Origin: Ypsolopha sequella
Taxonomy: Eukaryota; Arthropoda; Insecta; Lepidoptera; Ypsolophidae
DNA length: 64,000 bases
Direction: 5' to 3'
NCBI GenBank assembly: GCA_934047225.1
Contig: OW203991.1
Span: 4,278,001-4,342,000, forward strand
Shown here in pieces: positions 40,867 through 51,260 of the stretch. The translations under genes were made by a program, and so were the position numbers. The notes beneath the pieces are model-generated. The model saw only the letters and a list, made by a program, of their open reading frames with translations, was not told where the DNA came from and did not search any database. Position 1 is the first letter of the stretch; the number at the start of each line of letters is the position of its first letter.

Positions 40867-41331
40867 TGTTCGCGCCACTTCTTGTGGCTCTCATACTGCG
40901 GGGTAGTTGTGAATTAATATTTTCAACTGTCATTTTCGCTGCATCTCCACCCGCTTAGTTTTGGACGCAAATCAATCAGTCGTCAATCAGAAGCCTTTCA
41001 CGCCGGAGGTATACGCTGATTGTCATTCGACTAGGTCCTACCTCGACCCTACCGCCCGCCATTTTGAGATCGCACCCGCTGTGCGCCTCATTTTCATCTA
41101 TTACTATTACGAAGAAGATTAGCCGAGAAGAGCGCAACCAGGCACGAAGAGGAAGAAGAAAACCATCTTGGAGAACACCAGAGACTTGGTGGCTCAGGCG
41201 AAGCGTGGTTTGTGGTGCATGCAGCTCCTTCCCAAGGTCAGATCTTTCATCTTCGTAATTATTTCTCTTCACTTCCCGCTATTTTTAAAACCTATGGTGA
41301 TACAAAGCACTGCCGTCATATCGCGTGCTCA
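40867..41331 (+). repeat. BEL 3' LTR, complete
   Basis: 465 bp, identical to 34,052-34,516 as far as I can read. Followed by the ATCTC duplication. Confidence 0.92.
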
Positions 41332-41336
41332 ATCTC
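41332..41336. repeat. Target duplication ATCTC, right
   Basis: Matches 34,047-34,051. Confidence 0.9.
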
Positions 41337-41585
41337 TTTGGCGGTCTTTGATAACTGATTTAATCCCCTAGTAGTATGTTTCTTGAGGCTAAAGGCCAAG
41401 CCGCGTCTCTGAACAACACTATTTCTTTTTCCCATGGGAACTGATTTATGGGGTAAAAAGTAGCCTATGTCCTATTCCAGGTCCAGAACTACATTTGTGC
41501 AAAGTTTCAGCCCAATCGGTTCAGTAGTTACGGCGTGAAAGAGTAACAAACATCCATCCAAAGTTTCGCATTTATAATTAGTGGG
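41337..41585 (+). repeat. RTE-like tail repeat, 3' half
   Basis: 'gtagcctatgtcctattcca', 'aagtttcagcccaatcggtt', 'gcgtgaaagagtaacaaaca' and 'tttcgcatttataattagt' are the usual 3' landmarks of this insect repeat, continuing from 34,051. Confidence 0.7.
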
Positions 41586-41915
41586 ATGGGATATTAGTGG
41601 GATAGTGGGATGGGATTACACAATTTCAAAATAATTATATGACATTTATTGACTTATATCCCGTGAAGTTTTAAGACCTTGAAAGAAACAACAATTAAAT
41701 AAATATCTTTCATGATAAAGAATAACTTGATTTTAAGAAATTATTCTCGCGTATAAGGAGCAGCATGAAAATGTTGTTCAAGGTCAAATTGTTTTTAGTC
41801 TTAAATTAAGTAAAGTTTTTTCTTTGAAACCACTAATGGTATTTGTATGATTCTTGCACTAAAATACAACGAAAATATTGTTTAGAAAAACCATTTATGG
41901 AGACTTTTTTTCGGC
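41586..41915. other. Unassigned stretch
   Basis: Starts with three short 'gtgggat' repeats (41,581-41,613), a local slippage of the tail, then AT-rich sequence without structure. Confidence 0.35.
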
Positions 41916-42048
41916 CATCGCGTCCATGTGAAAAGTATTATTTTCTCCTATTTCGCGCTATCCGGGTACACAGCGACGTAATGCAGTGCGCGTTGATATG
42001 AACGTTATTTCAATATAGTTTTTGTCGATATTTGTATCGACACAGGTC
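41916..42048 (+). mobile_element. TTAA-2 family fragment
   Basis: 'cgcgtccatgtgaaaagta', 'ctatttcgcgctatccgg' and 'gatatgaacgttatttcaat' match 33,548-33,690; no termini. Confidence 0.55.
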
Positions 42049-42189
42049 GACAACTACCCCCCATCCGGTCTAGTGCAAGTAGGAATGTGCCCTAGGGGTT
42101 CCGTATCGAATAAAATTACTAGACTGGAATAATTAGAGCAAAAAGTACAAACGTAAACGTTTTGGTTTCTGTAATTGGTAGCAGCGATA

Positions 42190-42382
42190 TACAGAGTGTT
42201 AAGGTGGTAAAAGAGGAAACCAATCTGAAATTGTTGAACTAGATGGGCGCTACTGAAGCAAAATGTACATAAATGTAAATAACTCAACCTATACCAACAT
42301 TTTAATGGATTTTTTGCGTCTTCATATATATTACTCAGAAAGTTTGTATGAAAAGGCCTCCTCTGTTACCACCTTAAGATCA
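42190..42382. mobile_element. MITE GTTAAGGTGGTAA
   Basis: 'gttaaggtggtaaaagagg' at 42,198 is inverted as 'cctctgttaccaccttaag' at 42,357-42,378. TACAGAGTG at the left is a mariner-like tip whose right counterpart is lost. Confidence 0.55.
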
Positions 42383-42711
42383 AGTTGCGGAAGCCGGAAT
42401 AGTACTCATCCATACGAAAAACTTTTACAATGGAACCAACGCTCGAATCGCGAAATAAAGTCAGCTGTTTCATAGAAAAGTTACATAGTTTCCCGACCTA
42501 AATGTATGAAGGAATAGATTTTTTTTTCTTGATTACTTGCTCAATTTTTTTTTTCAGGGAAAAATCCTATTGCCATTTTTCGGCTTCTGCAACTTCATTA
42601 TATCTTTGCTCGATAGGGACAGCATAAAATAATTTTGAATTATAAATTCTGCTACCTCTCGTAATTTGCTAGGGGCTTGTTCGGTTTTCCTTTTAGTTAT
42701 TGTAGATACTC

Positions 42712-43605
42712 GTACGTCACGTCGACAACTAATTGTAGGTACGTCACGTCGACAACTAATTGTAGGTACGTCACGTCGACACCTAATTGTAGGTACGTCA
42801 CGTCGACAACTAATTGTAGGTACGTCACGTCGACACCTAATTGTAGGTACGTCACGTCGACACCTAATTGTAGGTACGTCACGTCGACAACTAATTGTAG
42901 GTACGTCACGTCGACACCTAATTGTAGGTACGTCACGTCGACAACTAATTGTAGGTACGTCACGTCGACACCTAATTGTAGGTACGTCACGTCGACACCT
43001 AATTGTAGGTACGTCACGTCGACACCTAATTGTAGGTACGTCACGTCGACAACTAATTGTAGGTACGTCACGTCGACACCTAATTGTAGGTACGTCACGT
43101 CGACACCTAATTGTAGGTACGTCACGTCGACACCTAATTGTAGGTACGTCACGTCGACAACTAATTGTAGGTACGTCACGTCGACACCTAATTGTAGGTA
43201 CGTCACGTCGACACCTAATTGTAGGTACGTCACGTCGACACCTAATTGTAGGTACGTCACGTCGACACCTAATTGTAGGTACGTCACGTCGACACCTAAT
43301 TGTAGGTACGTCACGTCGACACCTAATTGTAGGTACGTCACGTCGACACCTAATTGTAGGTACGTCACGTCGACACCTAATTGTAGGTACGTCACGTCGA
43401 CACCTAATTGTAGGTACGTCACGTCGACAACTAATTGTAGGTACGTCACGTCGACACCTAATTGTAGGTACGTCACGTCGACACCTAATTGTAGGTACGT
43501 CACGTCGACACCTAATTGTAGGTACGTCACGTCGACACCTAATTGTAGGTACGTCACGTCGACACCTAATTGTAGGTACGTCATCACGTCGACGACTAAT
43601 TGCCA
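42712..43605. repeat. 27-bp minisatellite, 33 units
   Basis: GTACGTCACGTCGACAMCTA then ATTGTAG repeats at exact 27-bp spacing from 42,712 to 43,575 (32 units), plus a final degenerate unit with a 3-bp insertion (GTACGTCATCACG). The only internal polymorphism seen is ACAACT (units 1, 2, 4, 7, 9, 13, 17 and 27) versus ACACCT (24 units). Each unit has three CpGs, tandem ACGT cores and a TAATTG. As 27 is a multiple of three, four frames stay open for 314-350 codons; none is likely to be a gene. Confidence 0.97.
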
Positions 43606-44052
43606 AAACAGGAACAATATTTTGATGTGAACTTTGACCATGTTTTTGGGAGATGTATCTATTATTTATAGTTACATGATACTCACGATTATACGATATT
43701 CACGATTTATAGGTATAATACCTCAAAAATAATACTGTTTTAGCCACAGAACTGTTCTGTGGTTTTAGCCGATTGATTTGAAGCAGAGCGCCACCGTTGT
43801 TTTGGGGCCATTATTTCCTGCGATTTATAAAGTAATTTCACTATCATAATCTCTGAATTTTTTATAGCTTCATGAACTGTGTTGCTTATTTTATGCCCTT
43901 TCTATACATTCGAAATGAAAGTCGTAATTGCAGGCGTGCAATGCTCTATCACTTACGGTATATCTGTTGTCAGATACGTGTCGATATTAATTTAGGCATA
44001 GACTAAATATAGTAATACTTAGTCTATGACTTAGGTACATGAATAAAGTACC
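43606..44052. other. Unassigned flank of the 27-bp array
   Basis: A short palindrome 'ccacagaactgttctgtgg' lies at 43,744-43,762. 'tagactaaatatagtaata' and its inverse 'agtctatgac' near 44,000-44,030 suggest another small foldback. No repeat partner was found. Confidence 0.4.
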
Positions 44053-44125
44053 TTAAGGCGATATTTGAAAAAATTTGGTTGTTTCTTTTCTGTGTATATT
44101 TCTGTGTATTTCATGAAATACCTAT
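44053..44125 (-). mobile_element. TTAA-1 fragment
   Basis: TTAAGGCGATATTTGAAAAA and 'tttcatgaaatacc' are the TTAA-1 terminus; the rest is absent. Confidence 0.55.
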
Positions 44126-44152
44126 CATTTTAATCTTATATATACAAGGTGA

Positions 44153-44408
44153 CTTTTTGATCATCGTCCAAATTCATACTGGAGACTTGATAAGTGATCA
44201 GTATCTTGGATCGGTAACAATTTTTGTGAAATTCGTAAAATGAAATTTCGGCTTCCCATAGAAATTCAGTTCCAGTCCCGAGTGAATCACTATGGGGAGT
44301 CGAAATTTCATTTTACGAATTTCACCAAAATTGTTATTGATCCATGATACTGATCACTTACCAAGCCACCAGTATGAATTTGGACGATGATCAAAAAGTC
44401 ACCTTGTA
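44153..44408. mobile_element. TA-flanked palindromic MITE CAAGGTGAC, copy 1
   Basis: TA at 44,153 and 44,407 flanks 252 bp that is palindromic throughout (CAAGGTGACTTTTTGATCAT ... its inverse). Arms are joined near 'tccagtcccgagtgaatca'. Copies at 52,832 and 62,968. Confidence 0.85.
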
Positions 44409-44737
44409 TATTGCTATATAAATTAAACAAACCTTTAATTTAGTTCATGTACATTTCTTATTTTTTTACATATATTTTTATTAGATTAAATTTGACGTGT
44501 AAAAAGTGTATTATGTATAACTATTTTGCAAAATAAACTATTTGAATTTGAATTCTAAACGATTTTCTAATAGTGTTTGAAATAAAGCAGTAATGGAATC
44601 ACTGTTATTGTCTAAGACGTGTTGCAGCATCCACACATTGCAACATGTAATTTAGTGCAAGTGCAACATTCATCTGAATCGCCACAGTGTGGAACGGACA
44701 GTGCTTCAACAGAGTCTACAATTATTAGATTACGAAA

Positions 44738-44803
44738 TATGAACTCGTTTTCACAAAATATGAACTCGTTTGCACAAAATATGAACTCGTTTGCACAAAA
44801 TAG
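44738..44803. repeat. 21-bp tandem repeat, 3 units
   Basis: ATATGAACTCGTTTGCACAAA three times, the first with one change. In one frame this reads NMNSFAQ repeats, but that frame has no ATG and no gene context. Confidence 0.85.
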
Positions 44804-44851
44804 ATACGAAACATGGAGTTTGGGAGAAAATAATTTGAATTATTACGTCTT

Positions 44852-45115
44852 TTACATATGAAATTGCCAAAATTTTCTTACAGATTCATGAGTTTATAAT
44901 TCCTGTAATTAAATAGCTATTTCCGTTATTTGTTTTTTGTTTGAAAATTGATTGAATAACCAAAATTAAAATTTCAAAAACAGTTCGTCCTAAATGACAA
45001 GATTCGTAATAATTTTATCAGCTGATACTCTTTAAAAATTAAATTAATGTTGCTGTTAGCTTAATGTTGTCTCATTCATACACAACAGAAATTACATAAT
45101 TTGGATTTGCCATTC
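44852..45115 (+). repeat. Dispersed repeat 'TTACATATGAAATTGCC', copy 2
   Basis: Shares the landmarks of 26,280-26,575 in the same order, with moderate divergence. Confidence 0.65.
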
Positions 45116-45250
45116 CCAAATAAATTGGTTTAGAAATTTTACAATTTAAATTTTTTTATTGGTCTGTCCTGAGCGGAGCTCCGTCACCCAGGTACTAGTC
45201 ATTAATTGTACATTAACATTTATCATAAACAAATTAAATAATTTCTTCAT

Positions 45251-45542
45251 GAAAAAAAAAAAACCGGCTAAGTGCGAGTCGGACTCGCGCACGAACGGTT
45301 CCGCACCATTATCTATAAAAACGGCAAAAAAAACCATGTCTGTTGTATGGGAGCCCCTTAAATATTTATTTTATTCTGTTTTTTATTATCTGTTGATATA
45401 GCGGCAACAAAAATACATCATCTGTGAAAATTTCAACTGTCTAACTATCACGGTTCATGAGATACAGCCTGGTGACAGACGGACAGCGGAGTCTTAGTTA
45501 TAGGGTCCTGTTGGTTACCCTTTGGGTACGGAACCCTAAAAA
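45251..45542 (+). repeat. GGTACGGAACCCT repeat, full reference copy
   Basis: From 'aaaaccggctaagtgcgagt' through 'gttccgcaccattatctat', 'gtatgggagcccctt', 'tttcaactgtctaactatca' and 'gtcttagttatagggtcc' to GGGTACGGAACCCTAAAAAA. Short opposite-strand ORFs over it are shadows. Confidence 0.85.
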
Positions 45543-46028
45543 ATGGCATTTTAAATTTTAGCTCCCATACAGAACGTGCCGTGGGTGGTTACCTTTAAAA
45601 CACAATTTGGTAAGTAACCACTACAGTATTAAAATGAGAGAGGAACTACGAATAGCAGAATTCCCCTTAAAGAACAATGCTCTTTTCTAGAGAGTTACGA
45701 AACGTTTTCGGTGACAGATTAGACGTGAAAAAGCGCGGGTAAATCTACTGTAGTATTGTTTATTGCGCCGGCGCGTGGGAATGTACCGTGTAACAGAGAA
45801 TATTGTGGGTGATTGTGCGGTGGGATGTGTGGTAACTGTAACCGATAGGTTCGATTAATTAGTTAACTTGAAGGCTGAAGAGTTTTATGTTTTGTAATCA
45901 ATATTAAATTATTACAGAAGACTTCAAGTCAGGCCGCATTTGTAATTGAGCGAAGTAACTTGCATCTTGCAACCACTCTGTTGTGAAAAGCTCATAACTC
46001 GGCTGTCTACCTGCCTTGTAGGGAGTCC
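45543..46028. other. Unassigned, slightly GC-richer stretch
   Basis: 'tattgcgccggcgcgtggga' near 45,763 stands out. There is no ORF, no splice pair and no repeat partner; it could be single-copy intron. Confidence 0.35.
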
Positions 46029-46453
46029 TTAAGAGGCAATGCGAATTTTATTTTTGTCACTGTTACTCCAAGCGAAAAATCGCACAGTGTGAGAGAGGCG
46101 GATTCAGGGCGAAAGCGAAAAATGTTAGTTTTATAATTTTTTATAAAAAAACTAAAATAGCTAGCAAAATTTTAAATATCAAATCTCTAGATATTGTTGA
46201 AACACACCTAATAAAATATGTTTGAGTTCTGTATATGGTTCCTATTCGTCAAACGAGGAGAAAAAGTGTGTTTGAAGACCTCACTTCAACAATTATTTCT
46301 ATCGAGGAAAATTTATCCAAATATGTTTTCCAATTTCAGATCCCTGGATTATATAGTCAAGATGCCTATACCAGAAACTGATTATAATTTTCCGTGTATT
46401 TCATGAAATACAGAGAAAAGAAACACCCGTATTTTTTTCGCATATCGCCTTAA
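46029..46453 (+). mobile_element. TTAA-1 MITE, copy 1
   Basis: TTAA at 46,029 and 46,450 flanks 417 bp. The ends are GAGGCAATGCGAATTTTAT and, inverted, GGCGATATGCGAAAAAAAT. Interior 'tctagatattgtt' and 'ttctatcgaggaaaatttat' are shared with copies 2 and 3. The 62-codon ORF inside is present in copy 3 too but shows no domain. Confidence 0.85.
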
Positions 46454-46483
46454 TGCGTGATAAAAAATAGCTAAACTCTAACG

Positions 46484-46617
46484 GTGTTACTACAAAACGG
46501 TGTTTAACTTTAGACAGTGTTTAAATCTGTTGCTGTCACTTTTTTACGATATGAAAGAAAAGGTGACAACAACAGATTTAAACACTGTCTAAAGTTAAAC
46601 ACCGTTTTGTAGTAACA
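46484..46617. mobile_element. Foldback MITE GTGTTACTACAAAACGG
   Basis: Arms of about 55 bp (GTGTTACTACAAAACGGTGT ... inverse) are nearly perfect around a 20-base centre. Confidence 0.8.
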
Positions 46618-46726
46618 CAGTAAATAATTAGTTTTACATAACTCGTAAATAAACCTCCTTTTTTTGTAAATAGGATTTATGTTATATTATGGCAATATTA
46701 TGCCACTATTATTCAATTCTTCTCAA

Positions 46727-46765
46727 CTGATGCCGAGCCCAGTTAGTTGGGCCCAAAATATATCT
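46727..46765 (+). repeat. CTGATGC-hairpin-AAAA motif
   Basis: CTGATGC at 46,727-46,733, then a GAGCCC/GGGCCC near-hairpin, then AAAATATATC. Related to the motif at 5,374. Confidence 0.5.
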
Positions 46766-46769
46766 GAGT

Positions 46770-47330
46770 TTATTTTAATTTTCACTTTTTTACTGTATGA
46801 AAATGCTTGTATGACTAGATAGATGGATGTGGAAAGATTTCAAAAAAGTTTAGATGAGCCCTGGCACCTAAAATCTATTGCATTGTTTTTGAATGTGTTT
46901 TGAATGTGAAATGTCACAATTTTGACTTTATTCGTATTTCTTGAAATGTTAGTGCAGTTTAAAAATGCACACAACGCTATATTGAGACCCTTTCTCGTAA
47001 AAATTCATTAATACGTCCAAATATCACTGTGTTCAGATGAGAACTGATTCCAAACATGTGAACGTCACCCATTTAAAGATAAAAACATTTTAGTGCTGTC
47101 ATACTACGGTAAGGGCCTATCTTTACTTTTTGAAATCTTTGACCTTGACCGTGAAATTCAATGCAGGTCTGCAACCTCCGTGGAAACTGGTTTAGCCAGG
47201 TGTCAGGTCAGATCAGATGACCCCTACCTAAGAGAAGAAGAGGAAGGAAAAGAACAACAAAAAGTAGTAGAGAAGCTCACTCAATCTTGAGACCCGGGTT
47301 GGAATCCCCAAAAATTATATTATTGGTGTA
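46770..47330. other. Repeat scraps, partly assigned
   Basis: 'gcttgtatgactagatagat' and 'ggatgtggaaag' (46,805-46,835) are an inverted scrap of the 19,683-type repeat. 'cttgagacccgggttggaat' near 47,288 resembles a tRNA-like B box and may end a SINE fragment. Confidence 0.4.
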
Positions 47331-48214
47331 CCTATTCAAAAGGAAAATAAAAGAGCACTATCTTCGATAACCTATCCTGTAGGTGTATGTATATATGTAT
47401 ATAATTTATTGTGTATTTATTTACTGAATATATTGTTATATTTATTTATACTATGTAGGCATGTAAATTTTATGAAGTTTGTTATTATTTTTAACTAATT
47501 AGGTATCTACTATTAATTTAATCTTGTTTCTGTATAAGTATTATCGTGCACAATATGCACGATATAATATCCTTATCCCTTAGTTTGCTGGAAGAAATCT
47601 CAATATTGAGATAAGCACGCCATTGTACATAACTTTTATTATATAATTTAGAATTAAGTTTTCTGTGTGCAATAAGAATAAACTTAACTTGAGAAGTACC
47701 TAAAGATACATAAGTAAGATTCCTTACAGAAGCATGCTTGTCACTGTATATTTTGAAACCCGATATGCGACCACAAACTTAAAGCTTATTTCGCAAATAC
47801 ACCATATTTGGTACGAATTATAGCATAACAATGGCAGCTCTTCATGTTTAGGTCTCTCGACTTGTCATATCGTTTGTAGAACGATGAAGAAATCTAGCCT
47901 TCTGTAGAATCTGACTGCGGATTTCACGACGCAAGACTATTGTGTTACATTTCAGTGCCAAAGTGGACTTTATTGTATTGTAATAAAGATTGTAGATCAC
48001 CACTAGCTGCTCTTTATTTGGTAACTAGACAAAACCTAATACGGCGGCGTTGAAAAGATCTCCAGTTCTGCCTGGATTTTGGCATTGTCAGTGCCAAATT
48101 GTAATAAGTATTCACGCTTGTCTTTATCAGCAGAAAGTATAGACATCTGTGATTCTTAAAATAATTAGTTTAAAAATTTTAAACATGGAGACGACGCAAG
48201 AATGACGGGGGAAA
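47331..48214. other. Unassigned AT-rich stretch
   Basis: Nothing recognised except AT-rich low complexity near 47,390-47,430 and a small palindrome 'atcgtgcacaatatgcacgat' at 47,543. Confidence 0.35.
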
Positions 48215-48915
48215 ATGACGCAAATAGAAATAAAACTACTTTGGAAGATTTTGTTGCAATAATCAGGATACATTACCCATAATAGTTGTTCCTCTAACGT
48301 TTATGAGGAACCAATCGAGTCAATTAATTCATTTTCAATGCAAGGTGCTCGTAAAGGCCCACTTTTTATGCATCAAAACCGAACAGAAAGTCGATTATTT
48401 TGCCCTAGGGCTTTATTTTTATTTTTTTTTTATTTATTAACGAGAAGTTGGCTAACCTGCAACTTTTCCTGTGTACCGTAAATGTTATACTTTTTTTTCC
48501 ACTGTTTAACGGCTCTGGTCTTTAACGTTACAATCCTTTTGAGCCAATCATAATTTAAAGTTCACAAGATTATATTTGTTTTATTTCCTCACACTATGCA
48601 TTGAAAAACGTAGTATAATACACAGGCGTAAGAGCAATAAATTACTCGGTTACGTTAGTGAACTTTCTTGCAACCCTCTGTTTTAATCTATTTAGACTTC
48701 TTATTGATTTTCTCTCAAATATCGGTTTAAGAAATTTATAAAGTAATTGGTTTTTGGCTTTACAAAATTTTTTAAACGATATCTAGCGATTCTGAAAAAA
48801 CCGTGGTTTTGTTACGACTACTAGCCGAATAAAAACCCAGTTTTTCGAGAGCGCCTGATATTTCAGTTGTCGTTACATTCACGGTTTAGAGCGCGCTATT
48901 TGAAACAATAATAAT
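48215..48915 (+). repeat. Dispersed repeat 'GCGCGCTCT/AAATATC', copy split by 'CACGGGCG' element
   Basis: 'gaaataaaactactttgga', 'gattttgttgcaataatcag' on the left and 'ttattgattttctctcaaat' and 'gagagcgcctgatatttca' on the right match the 18.6-19.4 kb copy. A truncated 'CACGGGCG' element lies between. Confidence 0.6.
48332..48657 (+). mobile_element. Non-autonomous element 'CACGGGCG', copy 5, 3'-truncated
   Basis: Starts TTTTCAATGCAAGGTGCTCG and stops at 'attactcggttacgtta', in the middle of the terminal palindrome that the other copies keep. Confidence 0.8.
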
Positions 48916-49650
48916 ATCGAAAGTTCACTGTAAAATGTTCAATCTCAGTTTTAATTTTTCACATGAATAGAACAAAGCTATGTTTATTATTTATGTATAA
49001 AAATTCAAGTTATTTGTAGACATTGCTTTAATTTAATTATCTGCGAACGGTGCGAATATTTTCAACTTTGTTATTAAGTTTTGAAGGTCAAAGTGGTGTT
49101 TGATGTTTCAAAGTCTTCGGTCACACGTTCACTTTCTTTGGCCTTAATTGTTGATATAGTTACAAAGCGGTTTTGTTTGAGTGTCATCATAAATAGATGA
49201 AACAATGCAGCTTTTTCTTTGAAGATTTCTCATTGTGAGATTTATTGCTAATTAGACTGACGGAAAGCTTAGCCAATACAAGCCGTCTTGTTAAATTATT
49301 ACGAATTAACGTTTGATAATCTATGAAATTGCAAATCAAATTTTTAATAAGTTTTCGTAATTAGTTATTTCTATCTATTTTGCTTTTTTAGGTTTAAGAT
49401 TTTTTTTTTCGTAAACACTAACAATAAAAACCTTTTCCTTCTCCTTTTATTTATGAAAGAAAGAAGAAGGAAAGAAAGAGATTTATTTGCAAAGACATAT
49501 CACAAAATAATAGTTCTTGTAGGTTATTGCAGTATCAAATTTTTATGTACAATAAATAAAAATAAAAAAATTAAATTATATACACTGACAAAATAAAAAA
49601 AACTAAAAACAATATTCAAAAACACAATAGTCAATATTATTCTCATATCA
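48916..49650. other. Unassigned stretch with a possible LINE tail
   Basis: 'gaaagaaagaagaaggaaag' at 49,455 followed by 'agatttatttgc' resembles an inverted LINE 3' tail. The remainder is AT-rich and unplaced. Confidence 0.35.
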
Positions 49651-49651
49651 A

Positions 49652-50092
49652 TTGAAGGGTGTTTTGGAAAAATAACCAATGTCACTTTTCTGACATTTTA
49701 CAGTAAGTAAATATCAACATCAATCAGCCCACATCCACCAACTGTTGGGCATAGGTAAATAAAACCTTATAAAATTAGTTACATAGAAAAATCCTTTTAT
49801 GTTTTTTTAATTAAACTTGGATATATAAAATACTTAATTTTGTAAATAAAAAGTAAAAAAAAATTGTTCATTTATTGGCTATTCTTCATAGAAACGTTGC
49901 TGACGTTGGTGGTTTTTCCGGAAGCACTCTGTTTTTGTAGCTACATTTTGAATATACTTTTGTTGTTTTTGCTGATTCTAATATTACCAGATTATTAAAT
50001 GTAAAATAGAGAATCCATAGAGCAAAAAAAAAACAAATTCAAAAAAATTGGACGTTGGTTGTTTTTCCAAAACACACTTCAACTGTCAGAAA
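49652..50092. mobile_element. MITE TTGAAGGGTGTTTTGG
   Basis: Ends TTGAAGGGTGTTTTGGAAAA and, inverted, GTTGAAGTGTGTTTTGGAAA, with AACCAATGTC / GACGTTGGTT further in. A LINE-tail scrap, 'agcccacatccaccaactgt', is inside at 49,727. Confidence 0.6.
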
Positions 50093-50309
50093 AATTCAAG
50101 AAAGATATTTAGGAAGGATTACAATTATTCCTACTTTGATCAATTCAAGATTAGTATTATTCTTACATGGTTAAATATTGTAGATTTTAGAAAACTCTTA
50201 AATAAGTAGCAGTTTGAGCTCATTCTAATATGATTTTCAACTTGATATGGGCCTCAAGAGTTTTTAAAAATATAATGAGTTTTTTATAATATAAACTGGC
50301 GACATTCTG

Positions 50310-50420
50310 AAGAAGGGTCAAAAGTACCCGGAATAGAAGAGCTTGTATGACTTGATTGATGGACGTGGAAGAGGCGGAAGAGGTGTGTCTGGATCGTAGC
50401 AGATGGAAATCTGTAGTTTG
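50310..50420 (-). repeat. Dispersed repeat 'CAGAGACC...CTTCCTCCAC' (minus)
   Basis: 'agaagggtcaaaagtacccg', 'gaatagaagagcttgtatga', 'gtggaagaggcggaagaggt' and 'gatcgtagcagatggaaatc' are, in reverse, the landmarks of 19,683-19,815 and of the flank of the 28-bp array. Confidence 0.7.
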
Positions 50421-50935
50421 AAGATTGAGGCTGGCATTCTATCGACTGAGTTACCGTCTTCTTGAGAAGTGCTGCGTATATATTGTTTTCTGTATTGATG
50501 CCAACATGACGGGCTTCCTATTGACAGTTCTTATTGCGGCGACATTGCCGTCAAAAATCGTCTACATAGGGAGCTAGAACTGCAAGCGTCTGTACATCAA
50601 CAGAACAATCCCTCAAGTCAATGATCTGAATAAATGATCTATTCATAGTACAAGCCAATGAATAGTTGCTATAGTTTCCTCAATAAATCATTTCGTATTT
50701 TTTGTTATTATGATTCGACCTTGTGCGAAAGTGACAACTAATTTCAATACAATGCAGATACGTATATGTACAGAACTACGTACATACAGACAGACAGACA
50801 ATGGTACTGTATGTGTACTCAGTGGTAATATTATGTAAGTGGGTCGCGGGAAATTGTTCCCACTTGCCACATGCGACGTGTTGCTCTGTATAATACATAA
50901 CAGAAGTATTTATTTTAGTATAGGACTTCAGGTGG
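50421..50935. other. Unassigned stretch
   Basis: Short frames near 50,688-50,870 have no domain. 'acagacagacagaca' at 50,786 is a small microsatellite. Confidence 0.3.
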
Positions 50936-50937
50936 TA

Positions 50938-51260
50938 GGTGGTAGAGAGCTGATCCCGGGCTCGACTGTGGAGGTACCACCATCTTACTTGGAAGCCCCC
51001 CTCGAAGTTATTCGGGGGAGAGTAAGAGGACAGCTCACAGGCAAAAAACCAGGAGGCCCACCATGCCTGGGACCGATGGATGGTGGTATATCCATCCCTA
51101 ACAGCCGGGCCTTATATGGAACAGACTGGTGACGGGCAGCAGCGTCATTGGTGCGAGGGTTCCGGCACTGCGCTCACCAACCCGCCTGCCCAGCGTGTGT
51201 GAGTATGGGCAATTCTTCCAGGATGACCGCCGGGAGTGGCAAAGTTATGGAGGATTTCAG
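50938..51260 (+). pseudogene. LINE 3'-end-derived repeat, copy 3 (sense)
   Basis: The frame reads PGSTVEVPPSYLEAPLEVI, RGRVRGQLTGKKPGGPPC and ends ALYGTDW at a TGA (51,130). Downstream 'gtgagtatgggcaattcttc' and 'gatgaccgccgggagtggca' continue the homology to the 28.6-kb copy, and that part contains an RREWQ-like LINE terminus. I cannot name the clade; it is a 5'-truncated remnant. Confidence 0.55.

Larger units (their letters stand above)
34052..41331 (+). mobile_element. Intact BEL/Pao LTR retrotransposon
   Basis: A 7,280-bp element with 465-bp LTRs (TGTTCGCGCC...CGTGCTCA) at 34,052-34,516 and 40,867-41,331, a possible primer-binding site, one uninterrupted Gag-Pol ORF and a 5-bp ATCTC duplication. 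The LTRs look identical by eye, so the insertion is young. Peculiar to this copy is a second, slightly shortened LTR at 34,526-34,960 in tandem on the 5' side. No envelope ORF follows pol, so it should be an intracellular retrotransposon. It sits inside an older RTE-like tail repeat. Confidence 0.95.

Noticed and set aside
34161..41272. A 98-codon minus-strand ORF repeated in all three LTR copies
   Set aside because: It lies wholly inside LTR sequence, has no known domain, and is identical simply because the LTRs are identical.
42712..43605. CRISPR-like array
   Set aside because: Repeats are directly adjacent with no spacers, in an insect-type genome.
42554..43641. Four long ORFs (314-350 codons) on both strands over the 27-bp array, reading RRHLIVGTS, VTSTPNCRY, TYLQLGVDV or CRRDVPTIR repeats
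   Set aside because: They stay open only because the unit length is a multiple of three and lacks stops in those frames. No splice context, no non-repeat domain.
44619..44861. 80-codon ORF with NMNSFAQ repeats
   Set aside because: It has no ATG at its start, the repeats come from a 21-bp tandem, and its end runs into a dispersed repeat.
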